Assembly: GCA_964428895.1 (NCBI GenBank)
Contig: CAYRZU010000004.1
Location: forward strand, 26,581 to 90,580
Length of the DNA: 64,000 bases
From: HyVt-337 sp964428895
GTDB taxonomy: Bacteria; Planctomycetota; Phycisphaerae; SM23-33
Direction of reading: 5' to 3'
The position numbers and the translations under genes were made by a program. How positions within the stretch are numbered: the stretch's first letter is position 1; every line of letters begins with the position of its first letter. The notes beneath the pieces were generated by a model that worked only from the letters and a program-made list of their open reading frames with translations, searched no databases and was not told the origin of the DNA. This document shows positions 42,482 through 51,689 of the stretch, piece by piece.

Positions 42482-45400
42482 ATGGACGCTGCCAAGCCCA
42501 AGACCCGACGCCGATGGCGACCGTGGTGGCAGATCGCCATCCGCACCACGGTCTTTGCGGTGATGTTTCTGATCGCTGCGTATATCTCGCTGCCATGGTG
42601 GGCCCCCACGGGTCTGCTGCGGCGGCAGCTCGCCGCGGACCTGGCCGAACAAACCGGCGCGCCCGTTCAGATCGATCGTCTCTCGCTCAGTTGGCGCGAG
42701 GGGGTCACACTGCTGGGGCTTCAGATCGATTCCCCGGACGGCTTCGACGAAGGCCCCATGCTCCGCGTGGAGCGCATCCAGGCGGACCTGGCCCCGTTGC
42801 GGTACCTGCTGACCAAACGAATCAGTTGGATGGAAATCGAGCGCCCGGTGCTAATCGCCCAGGTCAACGACGCCTGGGAGACCAACGTTACCGCGCTTCA
42901 AGGGCTGATGTCGGCCGCTCAAGCCCAGCGTATCAGCGTCAACCGCGCCACCGGCGTCCTTGTCTTGCCAGGGCAGGCCCGCCAGCAGATGGACGTAGGG
43001 CACATGCAGTTCGAGGCCGGTCACTTGGCTTCGATCGGCCACGTCAGCGTCGCCGGATCGCTGCAACAGGACGAACAGGACGCGCCGATCAGTCTCCAAG
43101 TCGATGGCGGACGCCCCGGCGATCCCGTAGCCGTCCGCGCCGACGTTCAGTTCACCGACGTCCGACTGGGGCAACTGCCCCTGGCCAGATTCCTACCGGC
43201 AGCCATCGAGCAACTCGACGGGCGGTGCAGCGGCTCGGCCCACGTGCAGGTGAACCGCCGTGGCCAAGCCGACCAGATCGGCCTGGACCTCGTGATTCAG
43301 GATCTGCTGGTTGATCCGGCGGACATGGACCCCATGCCGACCGTGCCCACCGCCGCTTTGCACGTCGACGCCGCGTTTGACCCGCTTCTCGGGCCCGGCC
43401 ACCTGGTGGTGCGGGAGCTGACCGTCAAGCTCCCCGATGCGGTCGACCTGACCGGGCAGATGACGCTGTTCGCCGGCGCCCTGGCCGGCGACTGGCAAAG
43501 CGTCCAGGGCATTCATCTGGAAGGAGAGGTCGACCCGTCCCGCCTGGCTGCCATGTTGCGGGGCCAGGGAGAATTGGCCCCCGCAGGCCTGAGTGTCGAC
43601 GGCGCGGTGACGTTCTCGTTCGACGTCGACCACGCGGGGGCGACCCTCAATCTCCAACTGGAGGCCCGGGCCCCCGAGGCCGTCATCGTCCGAAACGGAC
43701 ACACCCTCAAGCCGGCCGGGCGCGACCTGGCCATGGGCCTGGCCCTGAGCCTCGATTCGCGCACCTGGGCCTGCCAGGTCGACCAGGCGACCCTCTCCCT
43801 GGGCAACAACTCCCTGGGCGGCGCCGGAACCGTTGCTGACCTCAGTCGCCTGCTGAGCCGCTGGAAAGACCCCCAACGCGCCACCAGCCTGGCCAAAGAC
43901 CTCCAGGGGCTTCAGTGGCAATGGCAGGGCCGCCTGGCCGATCTGCCCGCCCTGGCGCAGCTGTTTCCCGATCACGCGGGCGCCCTGGCGAAGGTCTCCC
44001 TCGACGGCTACCTGACCGCCTCCGGTTCTCTGGGCCAAACCGGACCGGGCAGCCTGGAGGTCCTGGTCGACGTACCGGGCCAAACCAAGCTGTCGGTCGG
44101 ATCGGCGCTTGTCAAGCACCCCCCCAAGGCCATCAGCTTCCGCCTGGCCGCCCTGGCCGGGGATAACGGCGTCGCGCTGGAGAATATCGACATGGACCTG
44201 ACCACCGGCGCCGGGCGGCTCCGTTGGGACCAGGGCGCCCTGTCGGTGTCGAAGCAAGGCACGGCCCGCGCCAACGGGCGGTTCGAAATCACCCGTTTGG
44301 AGGATTTTCTAGCGTGCATACCGAGCCTGGCCGACCGGCCCGATCTGCTCGGCGGCAGCTTGCAGGGGTCCTGGCAGGCCCTGGTTAAGAACGGGGCCGC
44401 CGACGTCGACGCCGACCTTTCACACATCAGCCTGACCCCGGTCGATAAGACCCAAACCGACCTAGCCAGCCTGACCGGCAGCATCGAGACCCACCTGCAG
44501 CTCGAGCGGGCCGGGCCCCAGACCACGGTGCAGTTCGACATCGACGCCACCGAGCTTGATTTGCGCACCGGCCTGGAAGACGGCCCCCGCAAGACGGCGG
44601 GCCTGCCCCTTCGCCTTCGCGGACAGGCGGCGGTGGCCCATTCGGCCGACGTCGACGCCCGCGTGGAGCAGTTGTCGCTTGAGTTGGCCGGCTCGGCTGT
44701 AACGGTCCGGGACATGGATCTTCACCGGTCGGGGCGCGCCGTCGGCACATTCGAGGCGGTGATTTCCCCGGACGACGGGCTGTCTTCTCTGTGGCCTGAA
44801 GCGGCCCGACTCGTGGCTGAACACGGACTCAGCGGGCAAGCCCATCTCACGGGTGACTTCAGCGTTAGCGACACCCATGTCCAGGTCGCCGCCGACATCG
44901 ACGCCGGGAAGATCGCTCTCGACTCCCCCCTGGGATTCATCAAACCCCCTGAACGACCCCTCCAGGCCCGCGTGGCCGGGCAGTTCGACCGGGCCGACTC
45001 GCTACTGACCGTTACCGTCGATGAGGGCTGGCTGGATCAGATCAACTTCAGTGCTGCCGCAACGTGTGACGTCCAGGCCCGCCGAGCCCGAGGCCGTTTC
45101 GGGGCGCGGACCGACCACGCCCAATCGCTGCTGTCCTTCTGGGCGAATGCGCCCATCGGTCTCGCCGGTGGCGGAGCGGCCCTCAGCGCCGATTGGGAAG
45201 CCGACCGACAAGACATCGCCATCGCCGGCGGCCTGACTGCGGCCGACCTTCTCGTGCCCTTTAAGGGCAAGAATGTCCGTCTCAAGGGCCTGGCCAGTTT
45301 CGTCGCGTCGCTGCAACCGGGCGAGAACATGCTCGAGCTGTCGGCCCTCGCTCTGGATGGGTTCGAGTTTGAGGTGGGCCAATCGCGCGGCTGGCTGGTC

Positions 45401-46573
45401 GTGAACCTAGCGGCTGAACCGATCGACCTGAATACGCTCCTGGCGCTGGCGACGACCCAGCCGGCGGGCCCGCAGCCCCTGCCGGCGGCCCGCCTGACCG
45501 GCGACGTGCACCTGATTGCCGAAAGCATCGACACCCAGGAACTGAGCCAATGGCTCGGCAACGCACCGGCCACCCCCACCACCCAACCAAGCACGCGCCC
45601 GGCTTACCGCAAACTCACCGACGACCAACGCGCCGACCTATACGCCCAAGGCGAACGCATCATCGAGCAGATCCGCCCGCCCCTGCTGGGAAGCAACATC
45701 GACCTCCGCGCGACGATCAGCTGCCTCCACAGCTACGACCCCGTTATCGGCAACAACCTCGACCTTAACGACATGCATCTGACCGGCGGCGTCGACCAGG
45801 GCCAGGTCCACTTCGAGTACGCCGGTGGCCTCAAGGGCGGCACCATTCGGCGCTCCTACGACATCGATTTCAACGACGAGACGCCCCTCATGGTCCACCA
45901 GACGCGGATCCGCAATGTCCGCGCCGACGATGACATCCGCCCCCTGGTCAGCTACACCTTCCCGGGCAACACCGTGTTGGGCTTCTTCAATCACGAAGAA
46001 GATTTCACCACCGGCCTGGCTCACATCCTGGCCAACAGCCTGGACCCCTTCTACGAACTCCACTCGATCGGCACGAGCAAGACCGTCACCATCACCGGCA
46101 CCGCCGAAGGCCAAGCCGCCCCCAAATTCATCACACGTGTGTTCCCGGGACTTAACACCGCCGCCTATCACTACCAGGAAATGACATCCTTCGGCATCCA
46201 TGGCCCCGACGACGTTGAGAATGACACCATCTTCAACGGCGCCATCTACGATACCTACATGCTCGGAAAGACCCGCCGCGACCACATCGGCCGATACGAA
46301 CTAGGCGTGATTCTCCTGAACGCCCCGCAGTCGCCGGAGTGGAACCACGCCTACCGGCAAGGGCGCGTGCCCATCCTCAAATTCAAGGCCCGCATCGAAC
46401 ACGGCGAACTCCACGACGTCAGCGTGTCCTATCCGTGGCCAAACCAATCCCTCTACACCATGTTCCTGAAGAACAACTACTTCTATCGTGTATGGGTCGA
46501 ACGCCAAAGAACCAAAGGGCTCGAGCCCTTGCCGTCTTCCGAGACGCCCGTTCCCCAAACCGAGGAGCCCTAG
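42482..46573 (+). CDS. Very large AsmA-like envelope protein (probable bridge-like lipid transporter)
   Basis: The protein has 1363 residues. A positively charged N-terminus leads to a single helix (about 18-38, TTVFAVMFLIAAYISLPWW). The next part QLAADLAEQTGAPVQIDRLSL and WMEIERPVL matches the opening of AsmA/DUF748 proteins (new layers of short beta strands). The remaining ~1300 residues are repetitive beta strands with no enzyme motif, the plan of AsmA, TamB and YhdP, thought to form a hydrophobic groove for phospholipid transfer between membranes. Thr-Gln-Pro-rich spacers near 970-1045 break it. It lies in a four-gene run with a glycolipid-type glycosyltransferase, which suggests the cargo. 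The fold is inferred from pattern. Confidence 0.75.
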   Translation: MDAAKPKTRRRWRPWWQIAIRTTVFAVMFLIAAYISLPWWAPTGLLRRQLAADLAEQTGAPVQIDRLSLSWREGVTLLGLQIDSPDGFDEGPMLRVERIQADLAPLRYLLTKRISWMEIERPVLIAQVNDAWETNVTALQGLMSAAQAQRISVNRATGVLVLPGQARQQMDVGHMQFEAGHLASIGHVSVAGSLQQDEQDAPISLQVDGGRPGDPVAVRADVQFTDVRLGQLPLARFLPAAIEQLDGRCSGSAHVQVNRRGQADQIGLDLVIQDLLVDPADMDPMPTVPTAALHVDAAFDPLLGPGHLVVRELTVKLPDAVDLTGQMTLFAGALAGDWQSVQGIHLEGEVDPSRLAAMLRGQGELAPAGLSVDGAVTFSFDVDHAGATLNLQLEARAPEAVIVRNGHTLKPAGRDLAMGLALSLDSRTWACQVDQATLSLGNNSLGGAGTVADLSRLLSRWKDPQRATSLAKDLQGLQWQWQGRLADLPALAQLFPDHAGALAKVSLDGYLTASGSLGQTGPGSLEVLVDVPGQTKLSVGSALVKHPPKAISFRLAALAGDNGVALENIDMDLTTGAGRLRWDQGALSVSKQGTARANGRFEITRLEDFLACIPSLADRPDLLGGSLQGSWQALVKNGAADVDADLSHISLTPVDKTQTDLASLTGSIETHLQLERAGPQTTVQFDIDATELDLRTGLEDGPRKTAGLPLRLRGQAAVAHSADVDARVEQLSLELAGSAVTVRDMDLHRSGRAVGTFEAVISPDDGLSSLWPEAARLVAEHGLSGQAHLTGDFSVSDTHVQVAADIDAGKIALDSPLGFIKPPERPLQARVAGQFDRADSLLTVTVDEGWLDQINFSAAATCDVQARRARGRFGARTDHAQSLLSFWANAPIGLAGGGAALSADWEADRQDIAIAGGLTAADLLVPFKGKNVRLKGLASFVASLQPGENMLELSALALDGFEFEVGQSRGWLVVNLAAEPIDLNTLLALATTQPAGPQPLPAARLTGDVHLIAESIDTQELSQWLGNAPATPTTQPSTRPAYRKLTDDQRADLYAQGERIIEQIRPPLLGSNIDLRATISCLHSYDPVIGNNLDLNDMHLTGGVDQGQVHFEYAGGLKGGTIRRSYDIDFNDETPLMVHQTRIRNVRADDDIRPLVSYTFPGNTVLGFFNHEEDFTTGLAHILANSLDPFYELHSIGTSKTVTITGTAEGQAAPKFITRVFPGLNTAAYHYQEMTSFGIHGPDDVENDTIFNGAIYDTYMLGKTRRDHIGRYELGVILLNAPQSPEWNHAYRQGRVPILKFKARIEHGELHDVSVSYPWPNQSLYTMFLKNNYFYRVWVERQRTKGLEPLPSSETPVPQTEEP

Positions 46574-46576
46574 CCC

Positions 46577-48343
46577 ATGGCCCGCCAGGCCGTCTCAGCC
46601 GACCTGTTCGACCACCATCGTGGCCGAATGCCCTTGCTGCGACCCACGCCCTGGGCGCGCCGGGCCCTCTTTGTCTCCCTGAATCTGCTGATCTACACCG
46701 GCGTCAATGTCTTCTGGCGGTTCCTGGCCACGGGACACTGGGCCAACTTCAACGTTCAGGCCTACTGGCGCGGACTCCGGACACCGTTCGAAGGGCTCAG
46801 CCACCCTCTCGGCGTGACCCACTACCCCTGGATGATCCTGGTCTTCGGACTGCTGATGAGCGTGATCGTCTTCACGCCCATTGTCGTCGCGGTCATGTAT
46901 CGGCTGCGCGTGGCGCTGTTGTTCCTTCTCGTGGCCGCCCTGATCGGCCAAGCGCCGGCGTTGGTCGTCGGCGCTGGGCTGGGGTGCCTGGCCGCAGCCC
47001 GAACCAAACTGCGCAGCAACTTGCCCATGGTAGCATCCCTGTTGGGCCTGGCCCCGGCGGTGGTGGTCATCGCCTTGCTGGACCTGCTGGGCATGCTCAT
47101 GCCCGGCGACATCGCCGCGCAACCGATGTGGCGATGGGTGATGTACATGCCGTTCTTCGTCACCGGCGTCCTGGCGGTGATCGCGCTGGCGATCATTCTG
47201 GCATTGGCGAACCTGGCACGCTTTCGCCCGGGCGTCATTTGGCCGGTCTTGGCGATTCTGCTAATCGGGCCGGTGTGGATCTTCTACGATCTGGTCGGCG
47301 TAGACGAACTTCGGTTCGCGCTGATGACGCGCCCCGGCGAATCAGGGGCGCTCAGCCCCGACGACCGCCTCCTGCCGGAACTAACCGTAGACCAGTTCCG
47401 CCAGCGCCACGGGGCCCAAGGCTTGGCCGACGATCTGCTAGCCGCCCGCGCCCACGACGCCCTACAACAGCAACGGGCCGCCCTGAGCAGCGCCTGCCAG
47501 GACTTCGTCGACCGGTACCCCCTATCCAAACGCACCCCGGAGGTCCTATGGATCATGGGACAATGCGTCAGCTTGCGGGCCGATGACGCCGCCCTGGCCG
47601 GCGGCCACGTCCGCTACAGCGCCGCTCGCATCTGCCCGGAGTCCGAGCCCGTCTGGCGGAAACTCCTCGACCGATACGAAAACTCCCCCCAGGCCGCCCT
47701 GGCCCAACTGCACCTGGCGGAACTGGCCTTGCGCCGCAACGAGCCTCAGCGGGCCTACGCGCTCCTGGCCGACGCCTACGCCGACCTGGTCGCCCAGATG
47801 CCCTCCTATGCCGACCGCCTGGTCCCCCAGCATCGGTGGGGCCTGTTCGCCGACCGAGCCCAATACCCGTCCGCCAGTTACTTCGTGGCGGCGCTGCGGC
47901 GGGCCCAGTACCTGCTGTGGCTGATGGATCGCAACCTGATTCTGGATAACCCCCAGACCGCCGAAGCTCTCACCGACTGGCTGAATATCGACCCGGCCGA
48001 AGAAGCCGACCTCGCCAAGGCCCTGGCGGGCCGGGCCGACAAGTACACCCAGACCGACCTGGCCGACAACCTCCAGCTCGCCGTGGCCCTGATTGAACCC
48101 GACGTTCAACGACGGGCTAATCTGCTGGCCGAGCTGGCCCAAGGACCCGGCGACGCCGCCATTGAAGCCAATTACGAACTGGGGCGCCTCATCATGGACA
48201 GCGCCCCCGACCATCGCCCGGGCCGAATCGACCAAGCCCGCATCTGCTTCCAGAACGTGCTCGACGAAGCCCCCAACCCCTGGCACGAACTGGCCGCCCA
48301 GCGTTTACTGAATCTGCCCGCTAGTGAGGATGATCTGCCGTGA
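46577..48343 (+). CDS. Polytopic membrane protein with C-terminal helical (TPR-like) repeats
   Basis: The protein has 588 residues with GAGGAG before the ATG, 3 bases after the AsmA-like stop. About six helices fill residues 28-235, and the remainder is a soluble alpha-helical region with repeat-like SACQDFVDRYPLSKRTPEVLW, AALAQLHLAELALRRNEPQRAYALL and LAVALIEPDVQRRANLLAEL, resembling tetratricopeptide (YfiO-like) repeats. It overlaps the glycosyltransferase gene by the GTGA sequence. It may scaffold the AsmA-like protein or act as a partner of the glycosyltransferase. No family is recognised. Confidence 0.72.
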   Translation: MARQAVSADLFDHHRGRMPLLRPTPWARRALFVSLNLLIYTGVNVFWRFLATGHWANFNVQAYWRGLRTPFEGLSHPLGVTHYPWMILVFGLLMSVIVFTPIVVAVMYRLRVALLFLLVAALIGQAPALVVGAGLGCLAAARTKLRSNLPMVASLLGLAPAVVVIALLDLLGMLMPGDIAAQPMWRWVMYMPFFVTGVLAVIALAIILALANLARFRPGVIWPVLAILLIGPVWIFYDLVGVDELRFALMTRPGESGALSPDDRLLPELTVDQFRQRHGAQGLADDLLAARAHDALQQQRAALSSACQDFVDRYPLSKRTPEVLWIMGQCVSLRADDAALAGGHVRYSAARICPESEPVWRKLLDRYENSPQAALAQLHLAELALRRNEPQRAYALLADAYADLVAQMPSYADRLVPQHRWGLFADRAQYPSASYFVAALRRAQYLLWLMDRNLILDNPQTAEALTDWLNIDPAEEADLAKALAGRADKYTQTDLADNLQLAVALIEPDVQRRANLLAELAQGPGDAAIEANYELGRLIMDSAPDHRPGRIDQARICFQNVLDEAPNPWHELAAQRLLNLPASEDDLP

Positions 48344-49482
48344 GCGCGGCCGCCGCCAACGGGCCCACCGTCGCCATCATCACCGCTTCGGTCGGGGCCG
48401 GTCACAACGCCGCCGCCAACGCCCTGCGGACCACCCTCGCCGGCCGTGACGCCGATCTCCCCGTCGACATCATCGACACCATGGACCTGGTCCCCCGCTG
48501 GTTCCGCACCGTCTACGACGACGGTTACCGTCTGGCCGTGGTCCGCCTGCCACAGTTGTACGGCCTGGGGTTCCGCCTGACCGACCGCCCCCACTGCCCG
48601 GGCCTGGGCCTGACCGAACGTCCCCGCGTCGGGTTCGAGCGACGCATGCTCCGCCGCCTGCAAGCGGCCCTGCTAGACCGCCAGCCCGACCTGATCGTCC
48701 ACACCCACTTCCTGGCGCCGCTGGCAGTGGGGCACCTGATCGGCTCAGGGAAACTGCGCAGCCGCCAATGGACCGTCATCACCGACCGCAAGGTCCACCG
48801 CATCTGGCACGCCGAGCACGTGGATCGCTATTTTGTCGCCAACGCCCAATCCGCCGAGACCGTCGGCCGATGGGGAGTCGAGCCCGGGCAAATCACCGTG
48901 AGCGGCATTCCCATTCATCCGAAGTGGTCGACCCCCATCGACCGACCGGGGGGCCTGGCCCGGTGGTCGCTGCCGGGCGATCGGCCCATCGTGCTGATCA
49001 GCGGCGGAGCGACCTTCACCGCCGGGGCGGTCCTGCGGACCACCGATCGCCTGGCGCGGACCTGCCCCGATGCGTTCTTTGGCCTTCTCTGCGGAACCAA
49101 TGGTCGCCTACTCCGCCGGATCACAGCCCTGAATTACCCCAACGTGCGGGCGATCCCCATGACCACTCGCATCGACGAACTCATGGCCACCTGTTGTCTG
49201 ATGGTGACCAAGCCCGGCGGCATCCTGACGGCCGAATGTGCGGCCATGGGCGTGCCCATGGTCTTGCCGCGCCCCGTGCCCGGCCAGGAGCAGCGCAACG
49301 CCCGATTCTTCGCCCGCCGTGGGGCGGCGATCGTACTGAAGCGCTGGGGCCAAACCGCCGGCGTCGTTCGCGACCTGCTGGACGACCCGCCTCGCCTAGA
49401 GCGCATGGCCCGGGCCGCCCGGGACCTCCACACCCCGGCCGCCCAGACCATCGCCGACGCTGTCATCGACGCGCTTCGGTAA
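48340..49482 (+). CDS. MGDG-synthase/GT28-type glycosyltransferase (glycolipid synthesis)
   Basis: The protein has 380 residues and starts at GTG 48340, overlapping the previous stop. The MGDG_synth N-terminal domain has ITASVGAGHNAAANAL (GxGHxxAA) and VHTHFLAPLAV, WTVITDRKVHRIWH, and the linker VSGIPIHP. The GT28 C-terminal domain has ISGGATFT, CGTNGRLLRRI and the nucleotide-sugar pocket TKPGGILTAECAAMGVPMVL. It would add a sugar to diacylglycerol or a related lipid on the cytoplasmic face. Placed after the AsmA-like and membrane proteins, it suggests a glycolipid made and exported by one operon. Confidence 0.88.
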   Translation: MSAAAANGPTVAIITASVGAGHNAAANALRTTLAGRDADLPVDIIDTMDLVPRWFRTVYDDGYRLAVVRLPQLYGLGFRLTDRPHCPGLGLTERPRVGFERRMLRRLQAALLDRQPDLIVHTHFLAPLAVGHLIGSGKLRSRQWTVITDRKVHRIWHAEHVDRYFVANAQSAETVGRWGVEPGQITVSGIPIHPKWSTPIDRPGGLARWSLPGDRPIVLISGGATFTAGAVLRTTDRLARTCPDAFFGLLCGTNGRLLRRITALNYPNVRAIPMTTRIDELMATCCLMVTKPGGILTAECAAMGVPMVLPRPVPGQEQRNARFFARRGAAIVLKRWGQTAGVVRDLLDDPPRLERMARAARDLHTPAAQTIADAVIDALR

Positions 49483-49513
49483 GGACTATTTACCCGCGCC
49501 CGCCGGAGCAGGC

Positions 49514-49542
49514 TTGATTGGCTCGGGGCGCTTTTCGATAAT
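49514..49542 (+). promoter_or_regulatory. Promoter of the thymidylate-synthase-like gene
   Basis: TTGATT (49514-49519), 17 bases, GATAAT (49537-49542). The leader would be about 40 bases and carries AAGGAGG directly before the ATG at 49588. Confidence 0.7.
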
Positions 49543-49587
49543 GCCCCCATCGCCGCGCAGGTTGCGCCGCGTGCAAGGAGGCACGCC

Positions 49588-50418
49588 ATGCAATCCATCC
49601 ATGTGGTTGAACCGTCGTTGCCGCTGGCCTGGGAGGCCGCCGTGATCGCCTGCTGGGAAACCGGCCACGCAGTCCCCACCGAGTACGACAAGGCCGACGA
49701 CCCCAACAGCCGCGATGTCTCCGCCCTGATCCACGTGACCGAGCCCTTTGCCGAGCCGCGCATCCACCGCGCGTTCCCGGGTGGGCTGGATGATCTGGAG
49801 AAGTACCGCTCCGAGGTACTCTACGGCGTGCACGATCATTGGATCGACCCGTCCGTCGGCAAGTGGGAGTACACTTACCACCAGCGCCTGCGCCAGTACG
49901 ACGTGCCGGCTACCGGCGTGTTCGACCAGATTGACGGCGTGGTCCACCGCCTTCGCAACGTGCCATACACTCGCCGGGCCCAGGCCGTGACCTACCAGGT
50001 CTGGAACGACATGGACGTCGACGACCCCACCTGCCTGCAGCGCCTCTGGTTCCGTATCTCCGACGGCCGACTGCACATGAACTGCCACATGCGCAGCAAC
50101 GACGCCTTCAAAGCCGCCTTCATGAACATGTACGCCTTCACCGAACTGCAGGCCGAGATCGCCGCACGGCTGGATATCGCCCCCGGACACTACATGCACA
50201 TCGCCGACTCGTTCCACATCTACGGCAGCTACTTCGATGAGTTCGAGGGCTTCCTCAAGACCGTGGCCAACCGCGCTGTCCACCAACGCCTCTACGAGAC
50301 CTCCTTCGCGCAGGATTTCTTTGTCGATGGTTGCAAGGCCTTGCTGGCCGAAGACGACATGCCCGCCGACAAGAAAGACCAACTGATCCAGCGATTGGCC
50401 CACCTGCAGGGCGCTTAG
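49588..50418 (+). CDS. Thymidylate-synthase-family protein (methanogen-type ThyA-like)
   Basis: The protein has 276 residues. The active Cys149 sits in VDDPTCLQRLWFRISDGRL, after the Arg pair of YTRRAQAVTYQVW; CHMRSNDAFKAAFMNMYAF matches the RSxD...N phosphate/pyrimidine motif and HIADSFHIYGSYF the HIY motif. WEYTYHQRLRQYDV is the YTYxxRL element. The short N-terminus resembles the methanogen-type enzymes rather than bacterial ThyA. Substrates could be dUMP or dCMP (methylation or hydroxymethylation). Its own strong promoter and perfect AAGGAGG suggest high expression. Confidence 0.8.
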   Translation: MQSIHVVEPSLPLAWEAAVIACWETGHAVPTEYDKADDPNSRDVSALIHVTEPFAEPRIHRAFPGGLDDLEKYRSEVLYGVHDHWIDPSVGKWEYTYHQRLRQYDVPATGVFDQIDGVVHRLRNVPYTRRAQAVTYQVWNDMDVDDPTCLQRLWFRISDGRLHMNCHMRSNDAFKAAFMNMYAFTELQAEIAARLDIAPGHYMHIADSFHIYGSYFDEFEGFLKTVANRAVHQRLYETSFAQDFFVDGCKALLAEDDMPADKKDQLIQRLAHLQGA

Positions 50419-51689
50419 TCGTGAAGATCGTCCCCGATCAGTTGAATGGTGTCCTTGCCCGCTTGCTTGGCCCGGCGCAGGGCCCGATCGGCGCTGCCGA
50501 GTAGCTCGCGACAACCTTCCCCGTCGGTCGGAAACACCGCCGCCCCGCCGGACATGGTCAGCGACCCTTTGGCCTCGTCTCCCAAGGCCGCAAACGTGTG
50601 GTGGCGAATCGCTTCCCTGAATCGTCGCACCAGCGCCATGGCCGTTTGCATCGGCTGGCTATCCGGCTGGCGAGGGGGCTCGGCCTCCCACAGCAACATG
50701 GCAAACTCATCGCCCCCGATCCGCGCGACCACGTCATGCTCGCGCAAGGTCTGGCGCATCATCAGCGCGGTCTCGCGAAGGATTTCGTCGCCCACTGCGT
50801 GGCCGTAGGTGTCGTTGTAGTGTTTGAAGTTGTCCACGTCGAACAGCACCAGCGTGGCCTGACGCCCTTGCTGAGCCATCCGGCGCAGGATGCGGTCGGT
50901 TCGGACGTAGAAATACCGGGGGTTGTAGAGACCCGTCAGTTCGTCCGTAATCGCCAGGTGTCGCAGCGATTCCTGTTGGCCCGCGAGCGCCATCAGCCCG
51001 CTCAGACACAGGCTGACCGACGCCAGGAAAGCTGCCGCCTCGGGGCCCTCGGCGGGTCGACCGGATTCCGCCACCAGCGAGCGCGGGGCGGGCTGTTCGA
51101 TGTGCAGCAGTTCGGCGGCCTTATCCTCGAGGGCCTGGCGCCAACTGACCGGCTCGCCCAGGCGCCAGGCGACCAGTTCAGCCAGGGCGCCTTCCAAGCG
51201 CTCCAGCGACCGGGCCGACCGGATCAATTCCATCAGTTCGGCCGGCGTGATGCCCTGTGGCGCCGCCTCGGGCGCAGGATCGGCCACAGCGGGGGTCGGC
51301 TCGGGCGCCGGGTCTTGCGGCGCCACGCGCTGCGGGCGAGAGGCCGACCGCACACACAACTGAATCTGCGCCGGCGTGGGTGGGTACAGGAACGTCTCCT
51401 GGACCTCTTGGCCCAGGAGTGGCTTGAGTTGAGCTTCGACCTCCCGCGAGCACCACGCATAGATCGGCACCTCCGGGCGAAGCCGCCGAATTGCCTTGCA
51501 CAGGCCCGGTAGGTCTTCCTGCGGGCGGGTCAGCACCACCGACGACCACGGGCGATGCGCCACGTGCCGCAAGGCGTCGTAGGGATCCTCGCACCGCGCG
51601 CACCGCCCCGGGCCGATCCGCGAGGCCAGCTCGCGGCCGATCCAGTCTTCGGTCACCAACAGCATTTCCGGTCGGATCGAGGGGCTCAT
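50415..51689 (-). CDS. Diguanylate cyclase (GGDEF) with N-terminal pseudo-receiver
   Basis: The protein has 424 residues. The catalytic GGDEF domain (about 255-420) carries ITDELTGLYNPRYF, LFDVDNFKHYNDTYGHAVGD and the intact RIGGDEFAMLL. The inhibitory site RxxD is present as REHD five residues upstream, so product inhibition is expected. The N-terminal ~115 residues look like a response-regulator fold, but the usual phosphoacceptor Asp (VVLTRPQEDLPG) and Lys are absent. A Pro/Ala-rich linker joins them. It overlaps the upstream gene by ATGA and the thymidylate-synthase-like gene by 4 bases at the 3' ends. Confidence 0.92.
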   Translation of the reverse strand: MSPSIRPEMLLVTEDWIGRELASRIGPGRCARCEDPYDALRHVAHRPWSSVVLTRPQEDLPGLCKAIRRLRPEVPIYAWCSREVEAQLKPLLGQEVQETFLYPPTPAQIQLCVRSASRPQRVAPQDPAPEPTPAVADPAPEAAPQGITPAELMELIRSARSLERLEGALAELVAWRLGEPVSWRQALEDKAAELLHIEQPAPRSLVAESGRPAEGPEAAAFLASVSLCLSGLMALAGQQESLRHLAITDELTGLYNPRYFYVRTDRILRRMAQQGRQATLVLFDVDNFKHYNDTYGHAVGDEILRETALMMRQTLREHDVVARIGGDEFAMLLWEAEPPRQPDSQPMQTAMALVRRFREAIRHHTFAALGDEAKGSLTMSGGAAVFPTDGEGCRELLGSADRALRRAKQAGKDTIQLIGDDLHD

